Below are positions 8,226-16,798 of a stretch of DNA of 32,582 nt, in pieces (the first letter of the stretch is position 1; every line of letters starts with the position of its first letter). The notes under the pieces are model-generated. The model made no database searches and was not told the DNA's origin. It saw nothing but the letters and a program-made list of their open reading frames with translations. Made by a program: the position numbers and the translations under genes. Origin of the DNA: Prosthecobacter debontii (GTDB lineage: Bacteria; Verrucomicrobiota; Verrucomicrobiia; Chthoniobacterales; Chthoniobacteraceae); NCBI GenBank assembly GCA_945861385.1, contig CAMAUI010000048.1, forward strand, positions 1 to 32,582, read 5' to 3'.

Positions 8226-8954
8226 TTAAGCCGGCCGGCCGGCCGGTTTGCGGAAAAAGCCGTGCGAGTACTTGCCCGAGAAAAGCGCCACTGCGCGGAC
8301 TCCGTGCGGCGCGAGGAAGTCATCCACCGTGGCCTTGAGGAACGGGTAGTAGTTTTCCGACGTCGAGCCGCTCGCGGGGTCGTGGTAATCCTGCACCACG
8401 CAGATCGCGCCGGGTGACAGTCGCGGCCAGACGTGGCCGAGGCAGCGGGAGATCAGCGCGGCGTGAAATTCCGGCGGTGCACCGACTCCGCAGTCGAGTT
8501 GCGCGAAGGCGATCGTCGGCGGGAGTTCGGCGGGCAGGGTGGTCTCGAAGCGTCCGGCGTGGATGACCGGCAGAGGCAGCCGGCGGGACTTGAAATGCGC
8601 GAGCAGCGCCTCCCGGGTGTTTATGAAAAGGCCGAGGTTGTGCTCGAAGCTGTCGTACACGTGGAAGGCGCGCGTGGGATCGTGCTCCGCGAGAATGCTG
8701 GCGATGAACGCGGAGGTGCGGCCGTCGAAACAGCCGAGGTCCACGAAATCGCCGGGGACGCGGCAGGCGAGGACTTGTTCGGCGAGGTGCCAGAGATTGA
8801 TGCGCTGCTCGGCCGTACACATCTGCGTAGTCGGGTCGGGAAGCGGAACCAGTTCCGCCCGAATCCCGAGCCAGTGCGCCAGCCGTGCAAGGGCCTGGTG
8901 CTTCCGCCCGACGGGACGCTCGAAGACGGGGTCGCAAATCTGGAAATTGTGCAT
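8226..8954 (-). CDS. TylF/MacF-like SAM-dependent methyltransferase
   Basis: Class I methyltransferase of 242 residues. The SAM-binding loop FVDLGCFDGRTS is at 70-81, and HVYDSFEHN (99-106) matches the acidic block that binds the SAM ribose in macrocin O-methyltransferase-like proteins. VVQDYHDP (187-193) corresponds to the metal-binding DDY region of TylF relatives, but its first Asp is replaced by Gln. The usual substrates are sugar hydroxyls of antibiotics or polysaccharides; this substrate is unknown. An upstream ATG at 9056 would add 34 residues, but that stretch has low third-position GC and is arginine-rich, so I start at 8952-8954. It ends next to a GGCC tandem run and stands alone. 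Confidence 0.75.
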   Translation of the reverse strand: MHNFQICDPVFERPVGRKHQALARLAHWLGIRAELVPLPDPTTQMCTAEQRINLWHLAEQVLACRVPGDFVDLGCFDGRTSAFIASILAEHDPTRAFHVYDSFEHNLGLFINTREALLAHFKSRRLPLPVIHAGRFETTLPAELPPTIAFAQLDCGVGAPPEFHAALISRCLGHVWPRLSPGAICVVQDYHDPASGSTSENYYPFLKATVDDFLAPHGVRAVALFSGKYSHGFFRKPAGRPA

Positions 8955-9120
8955 CGCTGCGGACGGTGCCCGCAGGCGCGGACATCGTCGAGCAAAGTCA
9001 GTGGCGAACGGTTGGCGAACAAAGAACGAACGGCGGACCGAAGGTAACAATTCCATAACCCTAAATGCGGCAATCAGTGATCAACTAGGACTATGTGCAG
9101 CGAGGTGTAATCCCGGCCTC

Positions 9121-10125
9121 CTACTTCGCCGGCAGCGCGAAGGGCTGCGTCCATTCGGCGGGGATCGGGAGATCAAGGTGGCGGAGAATCGCGGGCGTGA
9201 TCGCTGTCTGTGGGGTCGCGGCTTCGATGACTTTTCCCCGGGGGGCACGGCCACCGCTCGCCAGCATCCAGATCGCGCGCTCTTCGGGGCTCTGGCCGCC
9301 GTGCGATTTTACGATCCCGCCGTGGTCGGTGACGCCGAGGATCAGCCAGTCCTCCTCGGCAAAACGCGGTCGGGCGCGGAGCGCGGCGAGGATTTCGCCG
9401 ACGTGCTTGTCCACCTGCGTGAGCGCGGAGAGGTAGTGTTCGTTGGTGGGTGAAAATCGGCCGCCCGGGTGTGCCACGCCGTGGCCTGCCTCGTCCACGT
9501 TGCCGAAGTACATGAACATCGCATCGGGATTTGTGCTGCCGATTTTCTCCACCGCGATTGCCGTCAGTTTCGCGTCCATCTCCGCGTAGTCGGTTCCCTT
9601 CCGCGCGGGATCGGGCACGAGCGTCTCCTTGCAGTCGAGGCACGGCTGGCCTGCGCGCTCCGACGCGCCGACGATGTGTTGGTGGATCTCCGGCCAGTCG
9701 CAGAACGATGCAAGGTAGGCTGTCGGCCGTGCGTCCTTGATCCTGCGGAAGACGTGCGGGTGCTGAGCGATGCGGTGCAGGCGGAAGCGGTTGTCCGCCA
9801 CGCCGTGGAGGTCGCGCCAGACTCCCGTGAGCACTGTCGTCCAGCCGGGGCCGCTGCTGGTGGCCTGCTGCATCGCCGCGCCGGGCTCGCCGCCGGCGTA
9901 TGCGTTCCAAGTCACGCTTCCCGCGGTGATGAGGCTGCTGAGATTGGGCGCACGTCCGTCTTCGACAGCCTTCTTCAATGCGTCGGAGCGGCATCCATCA
10001 ATGCCGAAGACAAGCACGCGCCGCCCTCCGAAGTCGTTGTCCTTTCCCGGCCCGTGGGCGGAGCCGGGTGAAGCGAGCATGGTGAGCGCGAGGATGACAA
10101 TGGGGAGTGGATGGATTGCTGGCAT
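9121..10125 (-). CDS. Secreted phosphodiesterase of the alkaline phosphatase superfamily
   Basis: Predicted exported hydrolase of 334 residues. From the ATG at 10123-10125 the protein opens with a signal peptide (about residues 1-23, ending GSAHG). Metal-site residues of the type I phosphodiesterase/nucleotide pyrophosphatase family are visible: Asp43 in FGIDGCRSD, a candidate Thr nucleophile at 96 or 97 in GPGWTTVLTG, Asp211 and His215 in DEAGHG, Asp267-His268 in TDHGG, and His275 in KSHGG. It should cleave phosphate mono- or diesters in the periplasm. A longer in-frame start at 10188 would place 21 non-signal residues ahead of the signal peptide and is rejected. It lies 69 nt after the exported unknown protein in the same direction. 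Confidence 0.82.
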   Translation of the reverse strand: MPAIHPLPIVILALTMLASPGSAHGPGKDNDFGGRRVLVFGIDGCRSDALKKAVEDGRAPNLSSLITAGSVTWNAYAGGEPGAAMQQATSSGPGWTTVLTGVWRDLHGVADNRFRLHRIAQHPHVFRRIKDARPTAYLASFCDWPEIHQHIVGASERAGQPCLDCKETLVPDPARKGTDYAEMDAKLTAIAVEKIGSTNPDAMFMYFGNVDEAGHGVAHPGGRFSPTNEHYLSALTQVDKHVGEILAALRARPRFAEEDWLILGVTDHGGIVKSHGGQSPEERAIWMLASGGRAPRGKVIEAATPQTAITPAILRHLDLPIPAEWTQPFALPAK

Positions 10126-10194
10126 GGCAGGTTTGATTTTCGGATGTTTTGAAGTCCGCGCGGTCTGGAAATGTGGCAGGCGCGTCAAGGCCTC

Positions 10195-11106
10195 CTAGTC
10201 CGCCGGAAGGCTCTGCTCCTCCTTCTCCCTTCGCTCGATGATTTCCATCAGCAACTTCCCCTTTGGGGTGTCCAAGTCGCCGGTGATGTCCTTCCAGAGA
10301 CTGGCCTTGCCGGAAGGGATCACGGCATTTTCGTCAACGGGAACCACGTTCTCCATGCCGGCGGTGAGTTTCAAACTGGCGAGCTTGAAGTTCGGCGGCA
10401 AGCCGGTCATCGCGGTTGGTTTCAAAGTGACCTCCGCTTGCACGAGGTAATGTTCCTTGCCTGCGATTAGTTTCACCGATGGGAATTTCACCCTGCCGGA
10501 GATTTGGTTCTCGGTCAGCTTGAATGGCACGTCCGGGGGCATGGACTTGAGAGTCTCGGCCTTGTTGATCTCCCATTCGCTGCCCACCGTCCTCGGCTGA
10601 TTGGTGCCGAAGGCGATGTCATCATTCGTGTCATTGGGGCGGTCTGGAGTGAGTTCAAAAAGGATGGAGAGGATCTTGATGGCTGTCGGAGCGAGTTCGC
10701 CGTCTGTGCATGAGAACGTGGGTTTCCCTTTCCCGTCCAGCATCCCGCTGATGACCGCCCCTGCATTGAAGGCATCGGGCACAGGCACTGAGTTCACCCG
10801 CACGCTGGATTTGCCGACGGTGAACTTGAGCTTCTGGACCTTTCCGTGAGGGCTGACCTCGACGGTTTCGTTCAACCCCGACAGGTCGGCCTCGATTTTT
10901 TCCTTGGTCTCCTTGACCACCCTCCCATCCGACGAAAGGCGCTGCGAATTCTCAACAGTCATTTTGAAATTCTCGTGTGTCCTCGCTCCAATTTTGCGCG
11001 GGCGATGCAGCCGGATGTTGCAAGCCCTGGCATCCTCGGCATCGGAGCAGGGGGATGCGGAGAGCAAGGCGGCAACAGACAGGAGTGCGGGAAGGGAGAG
11101 TCTCAT
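10195..11106 (-). CDS. Exported protein of unknown function
   Basis: I do not recognise this 303-residue protein. It begins with a typical signal peptide (MRLSLPALLSVAALLSASPC, cleavage around 22-24), after which there are no further membrane segments. The mature part is rich in beta-strand-like alternation with charged linkers (KETKEKIEADLSG, KLKFTVGKSSVRV) and has no catalytic pattern I can name, so a binding or structural role in the periplasm is more likely than an enzyme. It could have a lipobox-like cysteine near residue 20, but the spacing is poor. It lies between a secreted protease and a secreted phosphodiesterase on the same strand, suggesting joint expression. Confidence 0.7.
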   Translation of the reverse strand: MRLSLPALLSVAALLSASPCSDAEDARACNIRLHRPRKIGARTHENFKMTVENSQRLSSDGRVVKETKEKIEADLSGLNETVEVSPHGKVQKLKFTVGKSSVRVNSVPVPDAFNAGAVISGMLDGKGKPTFSCTDGELAPTAIKILSILFELTPDRPNDTNDDIAFGTNQPRTVGSEWEINKAETLKSMPPDVPFKLTENQISGRVKFPSVKLIAGKEHYLVQAEVTLKPTAMTGLPPNFKLASLKLTAGMENVVPVDENAVIPSGKASLWKDITGDLDTPKGKLLMEIIERREKEEQSLPAD

Positions 11107-11176
11107 GATGCTGCACTTCCTACCGGCGATGGTCCGGCAGCGCGAGCAGAAGCTCGCCGGGGGCGGGGTCCGCCGC

Positions 11177-12607
11177 CTACGGCGTGGCGGCGGGTGGCTT
11201 CGGTTCGCGGTGGAAGAACCATTGGGGCGGAATCTCCTGCTTTTTGCCGTCTGGTGTTGTCACGAATGTCTGCAGCACTTCCTCGCCGCCCGCTTCGAAG
11301 AACGTCACCGTGATCGGCTGCAATCCCTTGGGCAGGCGGATCAATCCAATCGCTTCACTGGCCGCATGCAGTCCGTCATTATCCACGACGAGTTGTTTGC
11401 CGAGGTAGAGGCGGCTGCCATCGTCGGAGCGCGTGGAAAATTGGTAAAGCCCCTCCGCTGGCACTTTGATGAACCCCTCGAATTTCAGTCCGAACTCATC
11501 TTTCGGTCCCTTGTACGCGTTCACGCCCGGGCGATCGGCCACGCCGTCCTCCGTCGCTTTCTCCGAGGCGAAATCGGGCAATTTCGCCCAGCGGCCCTTG
11601 TAGGCGGAAAATTGCAATCCCGGCACCAACCCTTCCTCCGGGCTGGGCGCCGGAACCGGGAAGTCCACCAGGGTTGTCTGAGCCGGCACCGGCTTGCCTT
11701 CGCGCTCGAGTTCCAGGCGCACCGTCTGGCCGACCTTCCTTCCGACGAGGGCGAGGTGAAAGTCAATGGCGTGCCGGATTGCGTGGTCATCCATTTTCCT
11801 GACCACGTCGCCGCGCTGCACGCCGGCCATTGCCGCAGGCGATCCCTCCGCCACGCCGGTGACGCGGGCATTCGACTCAAGCGCATCCACGGTGATTCCG
11901 AGCAGGAAGCCATATCGCAACTCGGCGGAAATCATCTGGCCGAACACCTCCCGTACCCGGTCAATGGCGATGGCGAAGCCGATGCCCTCCGCGTCGTTTT
12001 TCTTGGAGGAAACCACGCCGATCAGTTCGCCAAGCGAATTGATCAGCGGCCCGCCCGAGTTGCCCGAATTCACGGCGGCGGTGGTCTGGATCAAACTCCG
12101 CAGCAGTGTAAAATCGGTCGCGTTGATGCGATTCAAGCCACTCACAATCCCGGTCGAAACGGACTGCGCAAGCCCGCCTGGGCTGCCGATGATGAGGGTG
12201 GGTTCGCCAAGCATGAGATCATTGCTTCGCCCGAGCGGCAGGGAGGGGAAAGCCCCGCCGCCCTCGACCCGGATGACGGCGAGATCCTCGTACGCCATTG
12301 CCGCCACCACCTTGTAACGGAACGCGCGCCCGTCTGAAAAGTGAACCGTGCCGTCACCCGCACCGACGACATGGGCGTTGGTGAGCACGTAACCTGACTC
12401 ATGAATGACCACGCCGCTGCCACCCGCGATCCTTACCACGTTTGGCACGTTGGTGGGTACAATCACATTGAGGGTCACGATCGCCGGGGAACTGCGCTCG
12501 ATGAGCTTCACCAGTTCCGTGCGGCGCGTGGAAGCCGGTGGCGGCTCGCCGGGAGTCGCTGCGGCGCACATCGCGGCGAGTGAGAAATAAACAGCACAGT
12601 GTCTCAT
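11177..12607 (-). CDS. HtrA/DegP-like serine protease with PDZ and PA14 domains
   Basis: Exported protease of 476 residues. The ATG at 12605-12607 gives a short signal peptide (residues 1-18, ending AAATPG). The trypsin-like domain (about 35-225) carries an intact triad: His79 in TNAHVV, Asp108 in YEDLAV, Ser184 in NSGNSGGPL. A PDZ domain follows (about 233-305, with GSPAAMAGVQRGDVV), then a PA14-like carbohydrate-binding domain (about 328-450, with YQFSTRSDDGSRLYLG). HtrA proteins degrade or refold damaged envelope proteins; PA14 in place of the second PDZ suggests tethering to a glycan. The 65 residues upstream in frame are not coding-like. It is divergent from the large secreted protein at 12794. 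Confidence 0.88.
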   Translation of the reverse strand: MRHCAVYFSLAAMCAAATPGEPPPASTRRTELVKLIERSSPAIVTLNVIVPTNVPNVVRIAGGSGVVIHESGYVLTNAHVVGAGDGTVHFSDGRAFRYKVVAAMAYEDLAVIRVEGGGAFPSLPLGRSNDLMLGEPTLIIGSPGGLAQSVSTGIVSGLNRINATDFTLLRSLIQTTAAVNSGNSGGPLINSLGELIGVVSSKKNDAEGIGFAIAIDRVREVFGQMISAELRYGFLLGITVDALESNARVTGVAEGSPAAMAGVQRGDVVRKMDDHAIRHAIDFHLALVGRKVGQTVRLELEREGKPVPAQTTLVDFPVPAPSPEEGLVPGLQFSAYKGRWAKLPDFASEKATEDGVADRPGVNAYKGPKDEFGLKFEGFIKVPAEGLYQFSTRSDDGSRLYLGKQLVVDNDGLHAASEAIGLIRLPKGLQPITVTFFEAGGEEVLQTFVTTPDGKKQEIPPQWFFHREPKPPAATP

Positions 12608-12793
12608 GATTTTGTTTTCGATATTGGGAACCAAGACTCGAAGGCCACCTCGAACGCAAGGTAAACTGCGGGGAATTTCCTCCGGGAAGCTGGACGTCGT
12701 TGGTGTCGGAGGCGAAAACATCGGGGCTGTGATTTTTCCGATCACATCGGCGTTTGCCATGGACTCGTGGACCCGCTCACAACTTGTGCCTGT
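12608..12793. promoter_or_regulatory. Divergent intergenic region with an inverted repeat
   Basis: This 186-nt interval separates two oppositely oriented exported-protein genes and must contain both promoters. I see no strong -35/-10 pair on either strand. The clearest structure is CCGATCACATCGG at 12738-12750, a 5-bp inverted repeat around a 3-bp centre, which could be a small operator. It lies 44 nt before the rightward gene and about 130 nt before the leftward gene. Confidence 0.3.
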
Positions 12794-15700
12794 ATGATCC
12801 ATCCTCGTTCACTTTTCTCCATCCGGGCTTTCGCTTTGCCTGCATCACTTGCGTTCATGATGAGCTGTGTCGCAGCGCCCGAGCTTGAGACGAACGGCAC
12901 CGTGCTTTTTTACGGCAACTCGATGGTGGAGCGGCTGTGCGAGCACGGCGAAATGGAGGCGCTGGTACAGCTCGCCCATCCGGAGAAAAAGCTGCGCTTC
13001 CGAAGTTTTGCGTGGACGGGCGACGAGGTGGGCCACCGGCTGCGCCCCGAAGGCTACGAGGCTTACATGAAGGAACTGCTCAAGCAGTGGCCTGCGAAGG
13101 TTGTGATCGTGGGTTTCGGGATGAATGAGTCGTTCGCAGGCGCGGCGGGGCTGGCGGATTTCCGCAAGCAACTCGATATGTATCTCGATCAACTCGCGCG
13201 GTTGCATCCCGGCGCGAAGTTCGTGTTGCTCGCCCCGTCGGCGACGGAGGAAGACGGGCATGTGCTCGATGTCCGGAGGCGGAATCACGACTTGGCGGCT
13301 TATGCACAGGTAGTCGGTGAGGTGTCGAAGGTGCGTGCGGCGGCGTTTGTGGATTTGTTCAAGGTCTTCCGTGACTTCGGCACGAGGGACGCGAAAGGGC
13401 CGCACCTGACCAGCAACGGCCTGCATCTTGACGACACGGGCAATCGCCTGATGGCGCGAGCCATCGCACGTGTGTTGATTGGCGATGCGGCGATGGGGAA
13501 AGTGAACGCTGCTCGTATTGCGGAAGTGGCGAAGGCCGTCGCGCGAAAGAACTACTACGTCGCCGAGGTCGTGCGACCGAAGAATGCGGATCTTTATTAC
13601 GGCATCCGCAAGCGGCAGAACGAACACGACGCGGAGATTCCGCGTTACTTCCAGATGATCTCGGCGACGGAGGCAGTCGTGCATGAGATGGCCGCAACGC
13701 CGGGCAAAAAATTCGCGGACATCCCGCTGCCGTGGCTCCCGCCCATGCCGCCGATCAAAGGCCACAACGACGGACGAAACACCGGCGTCATCAAGCCGCC
13801 CGCGGAGGCGCAGGCGGAGTTCAAAGTGGCCGGCGGCTACACGGTGAACCTCTTCGCCTCCGAGGTTGAATTTCCCGACTTGAAAAACCCCGTGCAGATC
13901 GCCTTCGACGCACGCGGGCGGCTCTGGGTCGTGACCATGCCGTCCTTTCCCCACACCGTGCCAGGGCTGCCGCCACAGGACAAAATCATCGTCCTCGAAG
14001 ACACCGACCACGATGGCAAAGCCGACAAATGCACGACCTTCGCCGAGGGGCTCGACGCGCTCGACGGCGTCGCTTTCACCGAGTGGGGCGTCCTTGTTTC
14101 CGAGCAGCCGAAGCTCTGGCTGATGACCGACACCAATGGCGACGGCAAGGCCGACACGAAGCGCGAGCTGCTTCGCGGCATTGATGTGACCGACTCGCAT
14201 CACGGCGGCATGATCGCGACCGATCCCATCGGCCATGTGCTCTTCTGCGACGGCGTGTTTCATCGCTCGCAAATCGAGACCCCGTTCGGCGTGGTGCGCG
14301 GCGTTGACGCCACGACCTACCGGCTGAATCCGCGCACCGGGCGCGTCGAGACCGAGTGGCAAAGCAACACGCCGAATCCGTGGAAGATCACCTATGACCG
14401 GACGGGGAATATTTTCCAAATGTATGGCGACGGCCTCGTGCTCGACACGCTGGCGCTCACGTGGACACCGCTCGGCGTCTATCATCCATTCGGGTATGCC
14501 AAAACGGTTGGCTATGGCAAAGGCTCCGCCGCCGCAAGCATCTCGAGCCCGAATTTTCCCGATGAATACCAGCAGGGCATGGCGTCGGCGGCGCTTCTCG
14601 GAAGCTACACCGTCTCGCTCACGAAATTCGATTTTGAAAAAGGCATAGTGCGCGGCTCGGGGCGGCTCGACGTGGTGTCGTCGCCCAACGCGGCGTTTCG
14701 CCCCGCCGATGTGGAGTTCGGCTTCGACGGCGCGCTCTACATCTCGGATTTTTGCAGCCAGATCATCGGCCACGCGCAGCACCCGATGCGCGACCCGCAT
14801 TGGGATCACGACCACGGTCGCATCTGGCGCGTGGTGCATAATGCGAAGCAGGTGGTGAAGGACTTCCCAAAAATCGAGGGAGCAGACGTCCCGGAACTGC
14901 TCGCGCTGCTCCAGCATCCGCAGGACATTGTGCGCCATCACGCGCGCATCGAACTGCGCAAAAAGGGCGCGGCCATGCTCCCGGCGCTGGACAAATGGGT
15001 CGCCGCGCTCGACCGCGCGAAACCCGACCGCGACCAGTCTGCGCTGGAGGCGCTCTTTGTCGCAGAGGGTTTGGGCCAGACGCGCCCCGCGCTGCTCGAC
15101 GAATTGCTCAAATCGAAATCGCACCTGCATCGCGCCGCCGCCGTCCGCATGATCCGCTTCCAGGCCGACCGCCTGCCGAACACCTCCGACCTCCTCCACG
15201 AAATGGCCGCCGACCCGCACCCGCGCGTGCAGATGGAAGTCGTGGACGCCATCGCGCACCTGCGCCCCACCATGCCCGCCGTCGAGCACGCGCTCCACGC
15301 GCTCACCACCACCAGCGGCGACGTGCAGCACATGCTCGCCGACCTCAAGCACGGCACCAAGCCCGCCAAAGGCCGCAGCGTCCCCGTCCTCGAAATCGCG
15401 CCCGAAACCCGCCTCACCCAATGGCAGGATCTCGGCAAAGGCACGCGCCGTACTTTCGTCCAGGCCGACGCCGCGCAGCCCGCTGTCCTCTCCGTGCGCC
15501 ACGGCTACCTCGATGTTCTCGTCAACGGCGTGCAGCTTCTCTCCAGCGACTCCATGTGGATCAACGACCAGCAGGTCCAACTCGACCTGCGCCCCGGTCT
15601 CAACGTCATCGAAATCACCTTTCGCAACGCCCGCGGCATGCCCGCAGTTTTTCTCTACGACCCGCTCGGCCAGCGTCTCACCACCGCCCGCCCCGCCGCC

Positions 15701-16132
15701 GATCCCGCCAGCCTCAGCGCACTCGCCGCCGAGTTTGAAAAGGCGAACGCCGCCCTCGGCGACGCGCTCATCGTCCAGGCCGTGCCGAACCAGATGCAAT
15801 TCGCCCCCAAGGAACTCCGCATGAAAGCCGGCGCGAAAGTCCGTCTCATCTTCGAAAACCCCGACCTCATGCTGCACAACCTCCTCATCCTCGCCCCTGG
15901 CGCCGCCGAGGAAATCGGCGCGCTTGCGGACAAGCTCGCAACGCAACCCGACGGCCTTGCGAAAGGCTACATTCCCGAATCAAAAAAAATCCTCCACGCC
16001 ACCCCGCTCGTGCAGCCGAAGCAGAAAGCCGAACTGGTTTTCACCGCCCCCGCCGCACCAGGCAGCTATCCCTTCATCTGCACCTTCCCCGGCCACTGGC
16101 GCATCATGCGCGGGGTGCTGGTAGTGGAGTAA
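12794..16132 (+). CDS. Secreted SGNH hydrolase / PVC dehydrogenase propeller / HEAT / cupredoxin fusion
   Basis: Exported protein of 1112 residues with at least four domains. After a signal peptide with a Cys at 25 (weak lipobox) comes an SGNH/GDSL-type hydrolase (about 36-232) with GNS at 41-43 and NGLH at 208-211, where the usual catalytic Asp is Asn. A beta-propeller of the PVC membrane-bound dehydrogenase type spans about 345-690 and contains two calcium-loop motifs, DTDHDGKAD (403-411) and DTNGDGKAD (446-454). HEAT-like repeats (about 698-850) and a beta-rich linker follow. The C-terminal 110 residues form a cupredoxin with His1028, Cys1096, His1101 and Met1105; the C-x4-H-x3-M spacing equals that of azurin. 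No CxxCH heme motif is present. Start ATG 12794 precedes the signal peptide directly. Confidence 0.88.
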   Translation: MIHPRSLFSIRAFALPASLAFMMSCVAAPELETNGTVLFYGNSMVERLCEHGEMEALVQLAHPEKKLRFRSFAWTGDEVGHRLRPEGYEAYMKELLKQWPAKVVIVGFGMNESFAGAAGLADFRKQLDMYLDQLARLHPGAKFVLLAPSATEEDGHVLDVRRRNHDLAAYAQVVGEVSKVRAAAFVDLFKVFRDFGTRDAKGPHLTSNGLHLDDTGNRLMARAIARVLIGDAAMGKVNAARIAEVAKAVARKNYYVAEVVRPKNADLYYGIRKRQNEHDAEIPRYFQMISATEAVVHEMAATPGKKFADIPLPWLPPMPPIKGHNDGRNTGVIKPPAEAQAEFKVAGGYTVNLFASEVEFPDLKNPVQIAFDARGRLWVVTMPSFPHTVPGLPPQDKIIVLEDTDHDGKADKCTTFAEGLDALDGVAFTEWGVLVSEQPKLWLMTDTNGDGKADTKRELLRGIDVTDSHHGGMIATDPIGHVLFCDGVFHRSQIETPFGVVRGVDATTYRLNPRTGRVETEWQSNTPNPWKITYDRTGNIFQMYGDGLVLDTLALTWTPLGVYHPFGYAKTVGYGKGSAAASISSPNFPDEYQQGMASAALLGSYTVSLTKFDFEKGIVRGSGRLDVVSSPNAAFRPADVEFGFDGALYISDFCSQIIGHAQHPMRDPHWDHDHGRIWRVVHNAKQVVKDFPKIEGADVPELLALLQHPQDIVRHHARIELRKKGAAMLPALDKWVAALDRAKPDRDQSALEALFVAEGLGQTRPALLDELLKSKSHLHRAAAVRMIRFQADRLPNTSDLLHEMAADPHPRVQMEVVDAIAHLRPTMPAVEHALHALTTTSGDVQHMLADLKHGTKPAKGRSVPVLEIAPETRLTQWQDLGKGTRRTFVQADAAQPAVLSVRHGYLDVLVNGVQLLSSDSMWINDQQVQLDLRPGLNVIEITFRNARGMPAVFLYDPLGQRLTTARPAADPASLSALAAEFEKANAALGDALIVQAVPNQMQFAPKELRMKAGAKVRLIFENPDLMLHNLLILAPGAAEEIGALADKLATQPDGLAKGYIPESKKILHATPLVQPKQKAELVFTAPAAPGSYPFICTFPGHWRIMRGVLVVE

Positions 16133-16192
16133 ATCCCCACCCACGAATCCACAACTTGCATCCCGCCGCCCGCATGGCGCATCCTCACGGCA

Positions 16193-16465
16193 ATGCCATC
16201 CGTTTTAATTCCAACTCCGCTTCGAAAACTCACCTGTGATCTCGCCGAGGTCAGCGCGGCGGGCTCGACCGTGGGCGAAGTCATCGCAAATCTCGACAAG
16301 GCTTTCCCGGGAATGAAGGACCGCATTTACGACGAGGCCGGCGAGGTTCGCCGCTTCATCCTCATCCACGTCAATGGCGAGGACATCCGCTTCCTCGACA
16401 GTCTGAAAACCGCGGTCTCCGACCGCGACGAGATCAGCATCACGCCCGCACTTGCAGGAGGATAA
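16193..16465 (+). CDS. CysO/MoaD-like small sulfur carrier protein
   Basis: Ubiquitin-like sulfur carrier of 90 residues ending in Gly-Gly (ITPALAGG), the tail that is adenylated and thiocarboxylated in ThiS, MoaD and CysO. The block FILIHVNGEDIRFLDSL (55-71) closely resembles the mycobacterial cysteine-synthesis carrier CysO, more than molybdopterin MoaD, so a role in cysteine or homocysteine sulfur transfer is the better guess. No E1-like activator, Mec protease or cysteine synthase is nearby. A GGAGG-containing site at its 3' end serves the next gene 1 nt downstream, so the two are coupled. It lies 60 nt after the large secreted protein but is unrelated to it. Confidence 0.85.
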   Translation: MPSVLIPTPLRKLTCDLAEVSAAGSTVGEVIANLDKAFPGMKDRIYDEAGEVRRFILIHVNGEDIRFLDSLKTAVSDRDEISITPALAGG

Positions 16466-16466
16466 A

Positions 16467-16793
16467 ATGGCCGCCGATAATTCAAAACTCAATCTCCCCA
16501 AGCGCGACGTGACCGCCCCCACCGGTGATTTTGCGCTGCCAAAATCTGAAACCACCCAGCCGGCAGCATCAACGCAGATTCCCCCGGCTGGAGCGATGAT
16601 GAACCTCTCCGCGCCACACGGCGAAGTGCGCGCCGCAGACAGCGCGGCCGCAACCGCCGCGAACGACTTTACGTTCACCGTATCCGGAGGTCCCGCGTGT
16701 CCGGACGAAACACTGGCTGCAGTCAGGAAAGAGGCGGAGGCCGCCGATCCTTCCGCAAAACTCCACCTGCCGCCGCGCGGGCTCACCTATTGA
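16467..16793 (+). CDS. Small low-complexity protein of unknown function
   Basis: An ATG at 16467 with GGAGG six nt before it opens a 108-residue frame rich in Ala, Pro, Thr and Ser, probably disordered and cytoplasmic (no signal or membrane segment). It has a single cysteine, Cys78 in GGPACPDE. Two similar short motifs bracket it, KLNLPKRD (7-14) and KLHLPPRG (98-105), with a looser MNLSAPHG in the middle (45-52); these could be docking peptides. I do not recognise the family. Tight linkage to a sulfur carrier upstream and a NIL domain downstream makes a scaffold or adaptor plausible, but this is inference. Confidence 0.6.
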   Translation: MAADNSKLNLPKRDVTAPTGDFALPKSETTQPAASTQIPPAGAMMNLSAPHGEVRAADSAAATAANDFTFTVSGGPACPDETLAAVRKEAEAADPSAKLHLPPRGLTY

Positions 16794-16798
16794 ATTCT

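Noticed and set aside
8230..8243. GGCCGGCCGGCCGG tandem run at the end of the methyltransferase gene
   Set aside because: It encodes the last residues of the protein and is short; such runs are expected at this GC content.
8955..9056. N-terminal extension of the TylF-like methyltransferase from an ATG at 9056
   Set aside because: The stretch has low third-position GC and Arg-rich, unconserved-looking sequence, so the start at 8954 is preferred, though not proven.
11142..11157. GCGAGC-AGAA-GCTCGC hairpin downstream of the protease gene, considered as a terminator
   Set aside because: The stem is only 6 bp and is not followed by a T-tract on the minus strand.
12845..15946. A 1033-codon open frame on the minus strand opposite the SGNH/propeller/cupredoxin gene
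   Set aside because: The plus strand encodes clear domains with metal ligands in order; the antisense frame has His/Arg/Val-rich composition with no motif and is a mirror of GC-biased codons.
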